Positions 1 through 10,774 of a stretch of 64,000 nucleotides of DNA are shown here, piece after piece. A program made the translations under genes and the position numbers. Numbering within the stretch: position 1 is the stretch's first letter; each line of letters begins with the position of its first letter. This DNA comes from Saccharomycodes ludwigii (taxonomy: Eukaryota > Ascomycota > Saccharomycetes > Saccharomycodales > Saccharomycodaceae), in the NCBI RefSeq assembly GCF_020623625.1, contig NC_060203.1, positions 1,488,001 through 1,552,000 on the forward strand, in the 5' to 3' direction. The notes beneath the pieces were generated by a model that was not told the DNA's origin, did not search any database, and saw only the letters and a program-made list of their open reading frames with translations.

Positions 1-2435
1 GGTTGTTGTTGTTGTGGTGGTTGTGATGGTTGTGGTTGTTGTGGTGGTAGTGGTGGCGGTGCTGGTGCCGGTGGTGCTGGTGCTGGTGCTGGTGCTTGTG
101 CTGGTGCTGGTGCTGGTAGCTTTTGTTGTTGCTGTTGTGGAGCAATAAACTGCACGGTCTGTGGTCTACCCTCTATAATCTGTGGTGCATTTTTGTTACC
201 ATAATTTACATTGTAGTCGTTATTAAAGTTATTATTATTTATATTAATATACTGTTCGTTATTAGCATTTGATATCAGTGCATTGTTGTTATTGGTATTT
301 TGGATAAACTTATTACCAGTACTTGTAATACTATGTCTATTATTGTTATTACTGTTGTTTTTGTTTCTGTTACTTATACTGGGTATACTACTTTTACGGC
401 TAGTATTATTACTAATACCGCTAATACTGTTGTTAGCTGTAACAATATTATTATTGTTGTTGTTGATATTACTAATATTATTATGGTCTAGAGGTAACGT
501 ACAGTTAATATCTTGGTCTATACTACTCAAATCATTTAGTAAATTTTTCAAATCTAGGTCTAATAGGTAAAAATCGAAAAGTAACCTTAAGGGAATATTA
601 TCAATATCGGAAACTAAAGTGTTTTCCTCTTCTTCATATATTTCTTCATCACCACCCAATGTAGAATGCTGAGACACGTTGGATAAGACGCTGTGTCGGC
701 GACCGCTGTTATTATTACTACCGCTGTTGTTCATTGTGAGTTTATACTGGTTTAAACTGTCTATAATTTTTTGTGGAATGACCATCTGTTGCGAAGTCTT
801 TTGTTGTTGTTGTAAATACAAAAATATTCTTTCCACGAGTCTAAAGTTCTCGGTTTCTATAAATAACTCCATGGATTGAATATAAGCCTTCCAACTGTCC
901 TGAAGTTGGTCTGTTTTAAAATATATCCTACCTATCCCACACCAAGAATAGGCAGCAAACATTTTATACATTCTTACAATGGACAATGTGGTACTACTGT
1001 TGTTAACCATTTCCAAAGATAGCCCGATAGCAGTAGTATATGAGGCCAAAGAATCTTCTAATTGATTTAATTTATAATATAAAGCACCAACGCTCATCCA
1101 TGGTTTGGGGTCATTAGGTCTTAACCTTAGGGCCTGTTGGTAATAATAATAGCTTTCCTGTGAGGAAATGTTATCAAAATTACCAACAGCGGGATTGCTA
1201 TTTATTTTTGTAAAAAAATTACCTAAAACATAGTACAGATAGTAGCTTGAATCATTTGTAGGTAAACAAGTTTCAAACTTTAAGGCCTGTAGTGCATTGT
1301 CTGAATTAAAATTAAAGGTAATCATTGAATAGAGCGTGGATAATAAAGTTATAGTGCCACTTTTAAGCCCAGTATTACTTAAATAATGGTTTAAATATTG
1401 TAATGCGGCATCTATCCTTTTCAATTTATAGTTATATAAAATCACAGAAATCCATAAATAAGTTTGTAGGTCCATATGTTTTTTGGAAATATTATTGGCA
1501 TTATTATCATTGGTTGGATTAGTAGCACCATTGATGTTTTCGATTAATTGCAACCCTATTAAAATTTCTTGTAAAGCCATATCCCAATCATTGAATTTAG
1601 AATGAAGTTGCGCAATGGAAATATGAGCGTGAATTTGCAAAATTTTTGGAGGGTTTAATTCCAGACAATTAACAAAACATCTCAATATGGTGTTAAGGCT
1701 GTTGTGTTTAATGCTATTATTGTTTTCCTGATGGTACAATATTTTTCCTTGCAAATACCAAACAAAAGGTAGACTCATATTCAAATTGAACGCGTTATTG
1801 ATACACGTTGTAGCTTCTTGATAATTATTATTGGCCATATAATAATACATACTTAATTCAGTCCATATCCTAAAATCTTGCGTAGTATATTGTGCATCAT
1901 ATTGTAAGGAATTCAAAAGCAATTGAATACATTTAGAGATTTCTGGATTTTTATTTAAATTAAGGGCATTATTGGAGGCAATACCATTGTTGCTGTAATT
2001 ATTATTATTAGGGTTATTGGGATTACTAGGGTTATTGGGGTTATTATCATTATTAACATTAGAATCGGTATTGCCAGTAGCGGCTGGATCTTGCAAGTTC
2101 GTAGCGTTAAAAAAATATGCCTTACCCAACAATATAATAGCCTCAACTATATTACTTTGGGGATTTCTACTCAAAAACATAGATAGATTTTGTATGGCTA
2201 AATTATAATTTTTCATCAACAAAGCAAGCCTGCCACATAGATAGTAGTTTTCCATTGTAAGAGCGTGCAAAGCTATGAGTTGTGTGGAATTATTATTAGT
2301 GTTATTGGCAACTTTATCTTCAATAGCGTTATTGTTGCGCTGATTCATTCTAGCATTATTATTATTGCTTTTTTTTTTATTACTGGATACTTTATTATTT
2401 GTATCAGCAAGTACCATGGAAGATTTTCTTTTCAT
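1..2435 (-). CDS. Diverged Cyc8/Ssn6-like TPR protein, C-terminus cut by window edge
   Basis: I read this frame on the minus strand from an ATG at 2435. It stays open to base 1, about 811 codons, so the C-terminus lies outside the window. The N-terminus is Asn-rich, followed by a long TPR array from about residue 50 to 520. Typical TPR pieces are RPNDPKPWMSVGALYYKLNQ and SWCGIGRIYFKTDQLQDSWK. After it come a Ser/Asn-rich acidic stretch and a Gln, then Pro-Ala, then Gln-Pro tract. The helix order and spacing follow yeast Cyc8 (TPR corepressor working with Tup1) nearly end to end, for example CLELNPP...WDMALQEIL against Cyc8 VLELDPH...WSQALECF. Identity is low, however, and true Cyc8 is very conserved in yeasts. 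I therefore read it as a diverged paralog, and a corepressor role is inference. Another TPR scaffold is possible. Confidence 0.6.
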   Translation of the reverse strand, partial: MKRKSSMVLADTNNKVSSNKKKSNNNNARMNQRNNNAIEDKVANNTNNNSTQLIALHALTMENYYLCGRLALLMKNYNLAIQNLSMFLSRNPQSNIVEAIILLGKAYFFNATNLQDPAATGNTDSNVNNDNNPNNPSNPNNPNNNNYSNNGIASNNALNLNKNPEISKCIQLLLNSLQYDAQYTTQDFRIWTELSMYYYMANNNYQEATTCINNAFNLNMSLPFVWYLQGKILYHQENNNSIKHNSLNTILRCFVNCLELNPPKILQIHAHISIAQLHSKFNDWDMALQEILIGLQLIENINGATNPTNDNNANNISKKHMDLQTYLWISVILYNYKLKRIDAALQYLNHYLSNTGLKSGTITLLSTLYSMITFNFNSDNALQALKFETCLPTNDSSYYLYYVLGNFFTKINSNPAVGNFDNISSQESYYYYQQALRLRPNDPKPWMSVGALYYKLNQLEDSLASYTTAIGLSLEMVNNSSTTLSIVRMYKMFAAYSWCGIGRIYFKTDQLQDSWKAYIQSMELFIETENFRLVERIFLYLQQQQKTSQQMVIPQKIIDSLNQYKLTMNNSGSNNNSGRRHSVLSNVSQHSTLGGDEEIYEEEENTLVSDIDNIPLRLLFDFYLLDLDLKNLLNDLSSIDQDINCTLPLDHNNISNINNNNNNIVTANNSISGISNNTSRKSSIPSISNRNKNNSNNNNRHSITSTGNKFIQNTNNNNALISNANNEQYININNNNFNNDYNVNYGNKNAPQIIEGRPQTVQFIAPQQQQQKLPAPAPAQAPAPAPAPPAPAPPPLPPQQPQPSQPPQQQQ

Positions 2436-2491
2436 AATTATATTGTGCTGTTAGGGAGAGGTTTGAGAAGATGTGAACAAAGTGATTTTTC

Positions 2492-2537
<46 letters not shown>

Positions 2538-3292
2538 TTTCCTCGCTTCAGTTTTTATTTTTTTTTCGTCTGGCTTTTTTATATTTGCCGCGTGAATTAT
2601 CGTATTGTGGTTTTATTTGTTGTTGTGCTGTTCAATTAGAAATCCGTTATTGCAGTAGTGATAAGTTGTTATATCTTCTCTTTTATTGAAATAAGTCTTG
2701 ATGAACAACAGTATTAATTAATTCTTGGCTTTGGTTCTGCTTTGCTTTTCTTTCCTCCTTTTTTTTTTTTTTTTTTTTCTTTTTTTCTATTTCTTTTTTG
2801 TTTTTAAGGAGATAAATTAGCCAGTTGGATATACACTAGAGAAAATAAGGCCCTTTGTTCTTGTTTGATAGCAGAAACAAAAAATAAATGAAGCCAGTCT
2901 ATTTATTTAGGTATGGTTTTAATAGTTGCTTTGGATAGCAATGAGGATTTAGATGTTGTTTGAAGTAAAGATTTCAAGACTTTTCTGAAAGATATATGAG
3001 TAATAGGTGGGAACGGTTTTAGAAAAAAGTAGATAAAAGAAGACAAAAGTGAATTAAAAGAGAGAGAGAGGAGGGAAAAGAGGAAAAGAATGTAGTTTCA
3101 TATTTTAAATAAAATAGCATGAAACGAAAAAGATAAAGGATAAAAGAACCCACCTTCTCTTTCTCTTTTATTTTTTACTTCTCGCCTACCCCCCAAAAAG
3201 AAAAGGAAAAAGAAAAAAGAGAAATGAAGAGAAAGAAAAAAAAAAAAACAAAAAAACAAAAAAAACAAACTGCAAATAAATAAAACAAGAAT

Positions 3293-3323
<31 letters not shown>

Positions 3324-5452
3324 TCAAAATGTTTAACTAGTTAGAAGAAAAGGAAGAAGAATATATTATACACATATTTAAAATGTTAAAAATTATTGTT
3401 TTTGTTTATTTTCTTTTATAGTATTGTTTTCTATTGTTCAGATTATTCTATTCTGTACTTTTTTCCTTTATGTAACTATTTTACATCTTGTCTTTTTTTT
3501 TGTTATTTTTGTATTTATATATATATATTTTCTTGCTGTGCATTCACCAAAAAAAGAAATTCTTTCTTTTAATTATAAGTTTGGTACCCTTTTTTCGTGT
3601 AGAATGAAATGCATATCACTTGTTTGGAAACTTTACGAAAATAAAATATAAAATAAGGGGCAGAAAGCGAGGGAGAACAAGAGAAAAAAGAAGCAACAAA
3701 AATAAAAGATAAACAATAGAGTTTATCTTATGTATGAGAATATATAAAAGTATTTATATACGACCAAAGCTTTTTTTAACTGATTCATAATATTAAACAA
3801 ACAAAATAAACACAAAGCAAGTAGTACACACAACACGCGTATTATTATTCATTGTTTTTCCTTGTATTTTTTTAAACAAATATTACCAAAAAAAAAAAAA
3901 AAAAAATATAAGCAACTTTCCGGTGTTCTATCCGCACAGCTATTCATAAAGTGTTGTTTTATCCTTCTATTTTTCTCAATATTAATTAGTAAAATAGACC
4001 AAACAAATCTTACCAATTATTATCTTATATATATATAGATGTAAAAAAGAATTCATACTCAGTTTTCTATTTGGAAAAATATTACAATATTTTAAGGTTT
4101 AAACTTCTTATATAATTCTGTTAAAAATAAAAGAAAAGCAACGGTAATATTTATATTTGTAAAAAAAAAAGTATTTCAATTGACAACGTAAGAAGAAAAC
4201 GGAGAACAAAAAGTAATGTTAAACAACCTACTTCGGATAAAACATATATCGGAATTTATATTTTTTTGAACAGTTAAAAAAAGAAAAGAAAAAGGCAACA
4301 ACAATTTTTTCTTTACGTGGGAATTCCAATAAAAAAAAATTTTTTTTTTTTTTATTTTTTTATATTTATATTTTCCTAGCATTAAAATTTTTCTGTAACA
4401 TAAGCTTAAGGAGTCAACATGTTACATGATAAATGTATTATCTGCGAAAGTCTTTAGGATGATATGTTTATTAAGTGAGTGAACAGGCTTATATAAAACA
4501 TCAAAAAATAAATAAATTATTATATTTACGAAAAAAAAAAAAAAAAAAAAATTAAATAGAAATATTTGTGTTGTTTTCAATATACTTTCACGTCCGATAT
4601 TAGAAACTTTGAGGAGGATAACTCTCTTTATATATATTTTTATATTATATTGTTGGAACAATTTCCGCGTGTTTACACAGTTATGAATATTAGTAAACAA
4701 AATAGCTGTTTGTAGTCAATTAAGTGGCAGTTTATCAGTGCATGGAACATAGTACGTACTATATGATTCTTTACAGAATGAATCATCTCATTAAATTGTT
4801 GAGAACAAATAATCCGAAATAACAGCATCACCAGATTGGAATGGTTGTTATTGGTCTAAATTTGTGTTCCGTTTTTTCTTAATGCCTTGAAACAAGAAAG
4901 GGGAAATATAGTCGTAAATTTTTAATTTGTGTTTTTATTTGTTTGGTTAAATTTTCTAAATACGATTCAACAGCAAAAATTACCTAAATGTTTGAAAAAA
5001 AAAGAAAAAGAAAAATCTTGTAAATTCTTTTTTTTTTTTTCTTTTTCTTTTTTTTCCTATTTAAAAAACCGACTTCGCCTTGCTAGCAATTATATACAAC
5101 TATTTATCCGAATATCCGATAACTCGCTATAAATAATAATAATCCATTTCATTTAAAAAAAAAATTTGATGTTATCGACTAAATGACACAAAATTTTAAT
5201 TCATAAGCCAAATAGAAACAAACTTTGATATTAAAAACTTAGCCCTTTATCTTTTTGTATTAAACAAAATCAATAACTCCTCATTTAAAAAATAAGAAAG
5301 TAAAGAGAACTATAAAACATATTATAACCCTTAAGAAAGAAAGGGAAAAAAAAAGTGACGTTTAAGAAACAATATTACAATTAGTAAATAAATAAATAAA
5401 AAAAACATACGTTTATATATATATAATAGACTAACTAATAAATTAATTTACT
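2436..5452. other. 3.0 kb divergent intergenic region, no gene seen
   Basis: This lies between two divergently transcribed genes. It holds many poly(dA:dT) runs, a CT-rich (TTTTC)n tract near 2490-2516, an (ATTT)n run, an ACGCGT site at 3835-3840, and a CGG-N13-CGG module at 4233-4253 that has a relative near 12374. Short open frames here are AT-rich and low complexity, with no family resemblance. Three kilobases is long for a yeast promoter region, so decayed sequence may be present. Confidence 0.6.
3291..3324. repeat. (ATTT)n tetranucleotide microsatellite
   Basis: About 8.5 uninterrupted ATTT units lie in the intergenic region. Confidence 0.9.
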
Positions 5453-6520
5453 ATGAGGTCTGCAATCCCACAATCAAAGACTAATACTACCGTCATTTTC
5501 ACTAACAATAATAATAATAAAATATTTAAAAATAATATAAATATTACTAATATCCCTGAAAGTAAAATAACAAAAAAAAAAATAACCTATAGTCAATGCG
5601 ATTATTATTTAGCACCTCTTTTAAAAAATAAATTACTGATAAATGAGGTAGAAGACAATACTATACAGAATAAACCCTTTCAAGAAATATTTACTCAATA
5701 TACTTCGTACTATACAACTGACTTATCAGACAGTAATACTGATAACCATATTAATAAAAAATACTGTTGCAAGCATTGCTTTTCTAAGATTCATGATTGT
5801 ACTGTTGCAACTATCATTACCTCCAGCAATAACCACGAAAAAAATAGCCAGCCCATTAAAGCTTTTTACCCAAGAACTTTCCAGCACCATGTTATGACAA
5901 ATGAATTGAAAAATGTTTATTCCAAATCTTGGATAGTTAAAAAAAACTATAAATGCCCCAAAAGTAGCTGCATATATGACAAATATTATGATTTCAGTGA
6001 CTTGAATTACATATGTTGGAGATACAGTAGAAAAAAAATTAGCAATTTAAATCAAGCCTCCAATAATGATAACACAGTCAATATTGTCGAATACATGTGT
6101 AGATTCTGTCAGGGTAAAAACTGGATTAAGTCAAGTAACTATTTCCACCATTTATTGGTAGCACATGGAATAAAAACTAATACAGCCGCATCTACACTGC
6201 TAAACAGAAATCATTTGCCCTCTATAAAGTGTCAATTATTACCTCTACCAAAAAGAATATTCCAACACTCTTTACGTACGAAATTCCAAAGAATATATTC
6301 TAATTGTCATTATTGTAATATGTGGATAAGATGTGGGTTTCTGGAATATGACTTTTCTAATTCCTACACTAGTAATCCTATTAAAAACGATAATATTAAT
6401 TATTATTATCAAAACAGAAATAGAGGATGTATTGAGGGCTTATTTGAAAATTATTTTAAGCATGTATTGCATTGTAATTTGTCGCCTTATTGTTGTGAAG
6501 GTGATAATGGTTTTTATTGA
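5453..6520 (+). CDS. Cys/His-rich putative transcription factor (Rua1 C-terminal / DUF4451-like)
   Basis: The product is 355 residues. The first 100 are Asn-, Thr- and Lys-rich and probably disordered. The rest carries spaced Cys and His: C105/C106/C109, C168/C173, then C216-x2-C219 with H232, H233 and H238 in a WIKSSNYFHHLLVAHGI context. An LPLPKRIF stretch follows, then C285-x2-C288 (NCHYCNMWI) and a distal H337/H340/C341. The layout CxxC-W-(Y/F)xHHxxxxHGI, then CxxCxxW, then W/F-x-H-xxx-C is what I recall of the fungal Rua1 C-terminal zinc-binding domain, whose founding member is a DNA-binding regulator. The target genes are unknown. The start is the first ATG after an in-frame AT-rich leader. 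The family call comes from memory and is not verified. Confidence 0.5.
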   Translation: MRSAIPQSKTNTTVIFTNNNNNKIFKNNINITNIPESKITKKKITYSQCDYYLAPLLKNKLLINEVEDNTIQNKPFQEIFTQYTSYYTTDLSDSNTDNHINKKYCCKHCFSKIHDCTVATIITSSNNHEKNSQPIKAFYPRTFQHHVMTNELKNVYSKSWIVKKNYKCPKSSCIYDKYYDFSDLNYICWRYSRKKISNLNQASNNDNTVNIVEYMCRFCQGKNWIKSSNYFHHLLVAHGIKTNTAASTLLNRNHLPSIKCQLLPLPKRIFQHSLRTKFQRIYSNCHYCNMWIRCGFLEYDFSNSYTSNPIKNDNINYYYQNRNRGCIEGLFENYFKHVLHCNLSPYCCEGDNGFY

Positions 6521-6982
6521 ATATTTCTGCACGTAGAAAATAGAAACTTTACCTCTTTTAAAAATAATATTCTCTTGTGTTTATTTGAAGTATTTTGTTT
6601 GGTTACGAATCATTTTCTACGGCCTTGGAATCAGATGCCTTGTAAATTAAGAGAAGAAGGAGGTACAGATCGACGATAAAGAGGGAGTAAATCATAAAAA
6701 TATAAATTATAACTAAAGTACAAAAAACTAAATAAAATAAAATAAAATAATAAAAATATAGATCTATACGTATACAAATTATAATTAATAAGCCTAAAAA
6801 GTAATACGAGACTTTTTCAAAATGTTCTTTCTTTTTTTTTTTTAATGTTTTTTTTTTTGTCTTTTTCCTGTTTTTTTTTCCCATTTTTTTCTTTTTTTTA
6901 TTTTTTTTTTTTTTTTTTTTTTTCACATGTGTTACAAATACTAACTGCTCTAAAAAAGTAACGTAGGCTAGAACTTACAACA
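6521..6982. other. Convergent 3' spacer, no gene seen
   Basis: This is the 3' region shared by the zinc-binding protein gene and the convergent glucanase gene. It contains an (AAAAT)n stretch near 6731 and long T runs at 6831-6923. A 107-codon minus-strand frame here is just poly-Lys from the T runs and is not a gene. Confidence 0.7.
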
Positions 6983-9900
6983 TCATATTAAACCCAAAGA
7001 ATTGGCAATACCACCGGAAAAAGCTAACGACCAGGTTCTACTCATCCCGTTGTCCAAATACGAGTCATCAAAACTACTCGACGAAAAAAATTCATACGAG
7101 GATTTTGGATCGTACAAAGCTTGGTTCAATCTTAATATACCTTGCCAGCCACCACTGACGTCATCAATGATCGAAGATAAAACATCACTCCATTCTTCAG
7201 AAACAAACGTACTACCTCTAATATTAGAAGAAGCTGGTGTAATCGGTAGCATATGAATTCCATGTATGTACTCAGTATTAGTACCAAAATAGGTGGTGTA
7301 ATCAATCATGTTTTCAAATAATATACCAGATACTTTGTTTGGGATAAACGCACTAGGTTCAACATCGTTATCATCACTGTAATAAAAGTAGCTGTTCATA
7401 GATCTTTTCAAAATAGCCAACATCAAACTGCCACGATATTCCATAGAAGCATCCCCAATAACTTTACCCCACATCATCATACCATAGGCAAAGTTGTAAT
7501 CCTCAGAACTGGATTCTTCGTTGTTACCATTAGCGCTTTCAGTTAAACCACTAGCCCAAGAGTGTCCATTAAACCAATCAAACATCCTGGAAACTGGGAA
7601 ATACGTATCGGAAATACTTGGATTAGCAACATCTCTAATTAATGAATTCACCCAATCCTTGTTGTCTTCAGCCCAAGTACCGCCCGATTTAGCATCAACG
7701 TAACCAACAACAGCAGCCGCATGGATAATATAACCATAATGGAAATGATGGTCATTGTAACGTGAATTACCAAAATCATAACTCGTATCATAATCGCCCC
7801 AATCACCAGTCGAACAAATACCACCAAAATTGGTGTCATATATCAATGGATATAATTGCCCAGCTTCAAATAATAAATCAAAGGCATCCTTTATATTGTT
7901 CAAAGTGTTTTCAGTCACATCGCTATCTTCAATGATATCACTAACCGTTAATAAAATGTACGCATATTTATCTAAAACTTTCCCAACATAATACGTGTTC
8001 AACGAAGAAATAGAATCCTTAATATTCACATTCAACTCATCATTAGCAATGTCTGCTAACGCTTGTAACTGATCACTGCTGTAACTTAATGTGGTGGAAT
8101 CCAATTGAGAGGTCCATGGTAACCAGCCAATATCGGCATTCAAAGTTTCATAAAAGGTTAACGAATTTGCCAAATATCCTTGCATAGTACCTTTAACAGT
8201 AGCAGCCAATTCAATGCCAGTATATGAAGCACTGGTAGTACCATCCAAAGCATCAACATGATGGGGTAAAGCAAAAATCATCGTGTACCCTGAAGCAGAA
8301 GAACCTTCCACCGTGTAATCAAAACTGTAAGAAGCTGCAATACCATCACTGGAACCATTTAGTTCAAAAGTTGTAGCATACATACCGGCAGCTTGATCAT
8401 AATATACTTCCAACTCAGCAGATGGGGCGGGGGCAAATTGAACAATTAGCCCATCGATACAATCGGAAGCAGTCAAAGTGTAACCATCAGTGGTACTAAA
8501 CTCGAATGATTCATAATCTTCGTAATTAGGAACAGTAACATAAATTAACCAGTCAACTCCACCAATGGTAGCTCTGTACTTCAAAATGCCTTGTGGTAGA
8601 ACTTGAGAGTCTTCACTCACAAAAGTCGTAATACCCAAACCAGAATTAATCATAGCGGTTAATCCTCCATGGTAAATAGCTGTAGTGAAACCCATACCTT
8701 CGACAACTGGAATTTCGATGTAGTTAGAACTACTAGAACTTTCTACTAGGGTAACCCTGGCAGAAGAATGCCTTAAGGTATCAACAGCAAAAGTATAAGA
8801 ACCCGAATAGGTAAAAGAGGTGGCAGAATAAATCAAATAGGCTCTTGAAGTTGGATTAATAAAAATTGCTGGAACACCGTTGGATTGATATTGGTCAAAT
8901 ATATAATCACTAGAAGTAGTATGTTGAACAGCCACACCATAGTAATCAGAAGTGGTTTGCCACAAAACATATGGGTACGCATATGATGGTTCCTCTTGAG
9001 TATTCAAAATTAAATTTTCATAAAATTTGTTAGTTTCGGGAGGTAAATTATCATTACTAACATCACTGGCTAAATAATGTGGATTGTAGTCTCTACCAAA
9101 ACTGCTTGGAGGAGCATCAGTAGAAACTGGGTCAAATAAACTAACTGTCGATAAAGTATCAGTTGCAACAACGGTTGTAGTGGCAACTAAAGAAGTAACT
9201 GGGCTACTAGTCAATAGTGATAAAGTAACTAATGACTTTGAGACAGAGGTAGTAACCTCGGTAGTTGGTTCTAAAGTAACTGGAGTAATGCTGCTGCTGG
9301 AACTGCTGCTGATACTGCTGCTGATACTGCTGCTGGAACTACTACTGGAACTGCTACTGCTACTACTAATAACGTTGGAACTTGAAACAGTAGCGCTGCT
9401 AGAGGTAGAATTAGTAAAGGGATAATAAGGAGAAATGGATGATGATTCAATTATTTTTAACTTGGTGTTAGTGACAGTAATAGTGGTTTCACTCGTTGAA
9501 ATGCTTTGAGTAACAATTACGGAAGTACCAACTACAATAGGAACGCTGGTAACTAAGGTTATAGAAGTAGAAGCACTTGTTGTAATTTGTTTATCAGAAT
9601 TCAAAGTTTCGGTATTAATTGTGGTACCTTGAGAAGAAGAACTCATAGATTGTGTAACCAAAGGTTGTCCTGGACTACTAGTTATAGATGTAACAACAGT
9701 ACCTGACAATGCACTGTTGGCACTTAATGAAGAGGTAGAGTAAATAACAGAAGAAACAGTAGTGGCAACAGTACTTAATAATTTGGTAATAGATGTAGTA
9801 GTAGGTTCAACGTAGCCAATGGAGGTACTAATATTTTCCTCTTCAGAGGAGGAAGAAGTTGCAGGTGCAATTACTGAAATTGTAGAAACATTAGAAACAG

Positions 9901-10774
9901 TAACCGTATTGGTACCACCAGCTTCATCAGTAGTAGTGTAGGTCGTTACGGCTGCAGCATTGCCGGTGGTAACAGCAGATGCATCATTAATTGCCACAGT
10001 AGTTGTTACAGTAGTGCTTTCAGCTACTATAACTTGAACTACAGACCATTTGGTAACAACAGCATTATTAGTAACAGTTGTTGAAGCGTCTGTGTTAGCC
10101 AAAGAAGTAGCAGAGTCCGCATTGCTAGAAGAGGAAGTCGTTTCCACTGCAGGCGAAATGACAGATATAACAGAAACAGTAGACAGCGTAACCTCACTAG
10201 TATTTCCGGCTTCATCAGTGGTGGTATATGTAGCAGCACCACCTGCAGTGACAGTAGCTAAAGTAGAAACAGTAACTACGGTTGTGTTAGACATACTATA
10301 AGTGATAGTGGCAGTGGTAGTGCTTACAGCAATGGCAGATGTATCAGTAGTAGCTACAGTAGTTGTCAAGGTAGTATCATCAACTACTATAACTTGGACC
10401 AAAGACCATGTAGTAACAGTATTAGTTGCAGTTGTCACGGCAGTTGGACTAACCGAAGAAGTGATAAGAGCGGTATTAGTGGCTGTTGCTGAAGTAGCTC
10501 TATTGGCTGGAGAAATAGCGGAATCAGTAGTAACTGTGGTGGAAGCAGACACTCTAATTGGTTTCTCAGAGTAGTAAATATGAATAACCGGCTCATTAAC
10601 ATAATACGTTTGACTATTAATGGTTTCATAGATCATAGACTCTTGAAGCAGTCCATCAGTTGAATACGCAACTTCTTCATAACTTGTTTGATCTCCTAAG
10701 GTTATGCGGGCCAGCAAGGAAAATAAATAAAAAAATACTAGTCCAGATATAGCTTTTTTATTAGACAGTAGCAT
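6983..10774 (-). CDS. DSE4: Secreted endo-1,3-beta-glucanase, GH81 (Dse4/Eng1-like)
   Basis: The product is 1263 residues. It starts with a signal peptide (hydrophobic [17 protein letters not shown], about residues 11-27). A Ser/Thr-rich region follows to about residue 580, including two related modules (about 117-210 and 236-315, sharing W-S-x-VQVIV and YTTTDEAG) and a poly-Ser tract. The GH81 catalytic domain begins near YNPHYLA (about 560-590) and runs to the end. The family's catalytic-region motifs are visible: [10 protein letters not shown] near 1013 and NEESSSE near 1087. Eng1/Dse4 enzymes hydrolyse the beta-1,3-glucan of the primary septum so daughter cells separate; the signal peptide argues for this secreted paralog over cytosolic Acf2/Eng2. 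S. cerevisiae Dse4 is about 1117 residues. In yeast this gene is an Ace2 target, and CCAGC cores occur upstream at 11447-11451 and, inverted, 11492-11496. Confidence 0.88.
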   Translation of the reverse strand: MLLSNKKAISGLVFFYLFSLLARITLGDQTSYEEVAYSTDGLLQESMIYETINSQTYYVNEPVIHIYYSEKPIRVSASTTVTTDSAISPANRATSATATNTALITSSVSPTAVTTATNTVTTWSLVQVIVVDDTTLTTTVATTDTSAIAVSTTTATITYSMSNTTVVTVSTLATVTAGGAATYTTTDEAGNTSEVTLSTVSVISVISPAVETTSSSSNADSATSLANTDASTTVTNNAVVTKWSVVQVIVAESTTVTTTVAINDASAVTTGNAAAVTTYTTTDEAGGTNTVTVSNVSTISVIAPATSSSSEEENISTSIGYVEPTTTSITKLLSTVATTVSSVIYSTSSLSANSALSGTVVTSITSSPGQPLVTQSMSSSSQGTTINTETLNSDKQITTSASTSITLVTSVPIVVGTSVIVTQSISTSETTITVTNTKLKIIESSSISPYYPFTNSTSSSATVSSSNVISSSSSSSSSSSSSSISSSISSSSSSSITPVTLEPTTEVTTSVSKSLVTLSLLTSSPVTSLVATTTVVATDTLSTVSLFDPVSTDAPPSSFGRDYNPHYLASDVSNDNLPPETNKFYENLILNTQEEPSYAYPYVLWQTTSDYYGVAVQHTTSSDYIFDQYQSNGVPAIFINPTSRAYLIYSATSFTYSGSYTFAVDTLRHSSARVTLVESSSSSNYIEIPVVEGMGFTTAIYHGGLTAMINSGLGITTFVSEDSQVLPQGILKYRATIGGVDWLIYVTVPNYEDYESFEFSTTDGYTLTASDCIDGLIVQFAPAPSAELEVYYDQAAGMYATTFELNGSSDGIAASYSFDYTVEGSSASGYTMIFALPHHVDALDGTTSASYTGIELAATVKGTMQGYLANSLTFYETLNADIGWLPWTSQLDSTTLSYSSDQLQALADIANDELNVNIKDSISSLNTYYVGKVLDKYAYILLTVSDIIEDSDVTENTLNNIKDAFDLLFEAGQLYPLIYDTNFGGICSTGDWGDYDTSYDFGNSRYNDHHFHYGYIIHAAAVVGYVDAKSGGTWAEDNKDWVNSLIRDVANPSISDTYFPVSRMFDWFNGHSWASGLTESANGNNEESSSEDYNFAYGMMMWGKVIGDASMEYRGSLMLAILKRSMNSYFYYSDDNDVEPSAFIPNKVSGILFENMIDYTTYFGTNTEYIHGIHMLPITPASSNIRGSTFVSEEWSDVLSSIIDDVSGGWQGILRLNQALYDPKSSYEFFSSSSFDDSYLDNGMSRTWSLAFSGGIANSLGLI

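Noticed and set aside
1-2435. Calling the TPR gene CYC8 outright
   Set aside because: The order of repeats fits, but identity is too low for such a conserved protein; left as Cyc8-like.
4560-4810. Stretch with TGTTGGAAC and GAGGAGGATAACTC recalling a Ty1 delta end
   Set aside because: Matches are short and out of the usual order; no second end or duplication of flanks was found.
6603-6926. 107-codon minus-strand frame rich in Lys
   Set aside because: Produced by long T runs; no conserved features and it lies in a convergent 3' spacer.
6939-6966. TACTAAC branch-point box followed by a TAG on the plus strand
   Set aside because: No GTATGT-type 5' splice site or coding exon fits around it; chance match in AT-rich 3' spacer.
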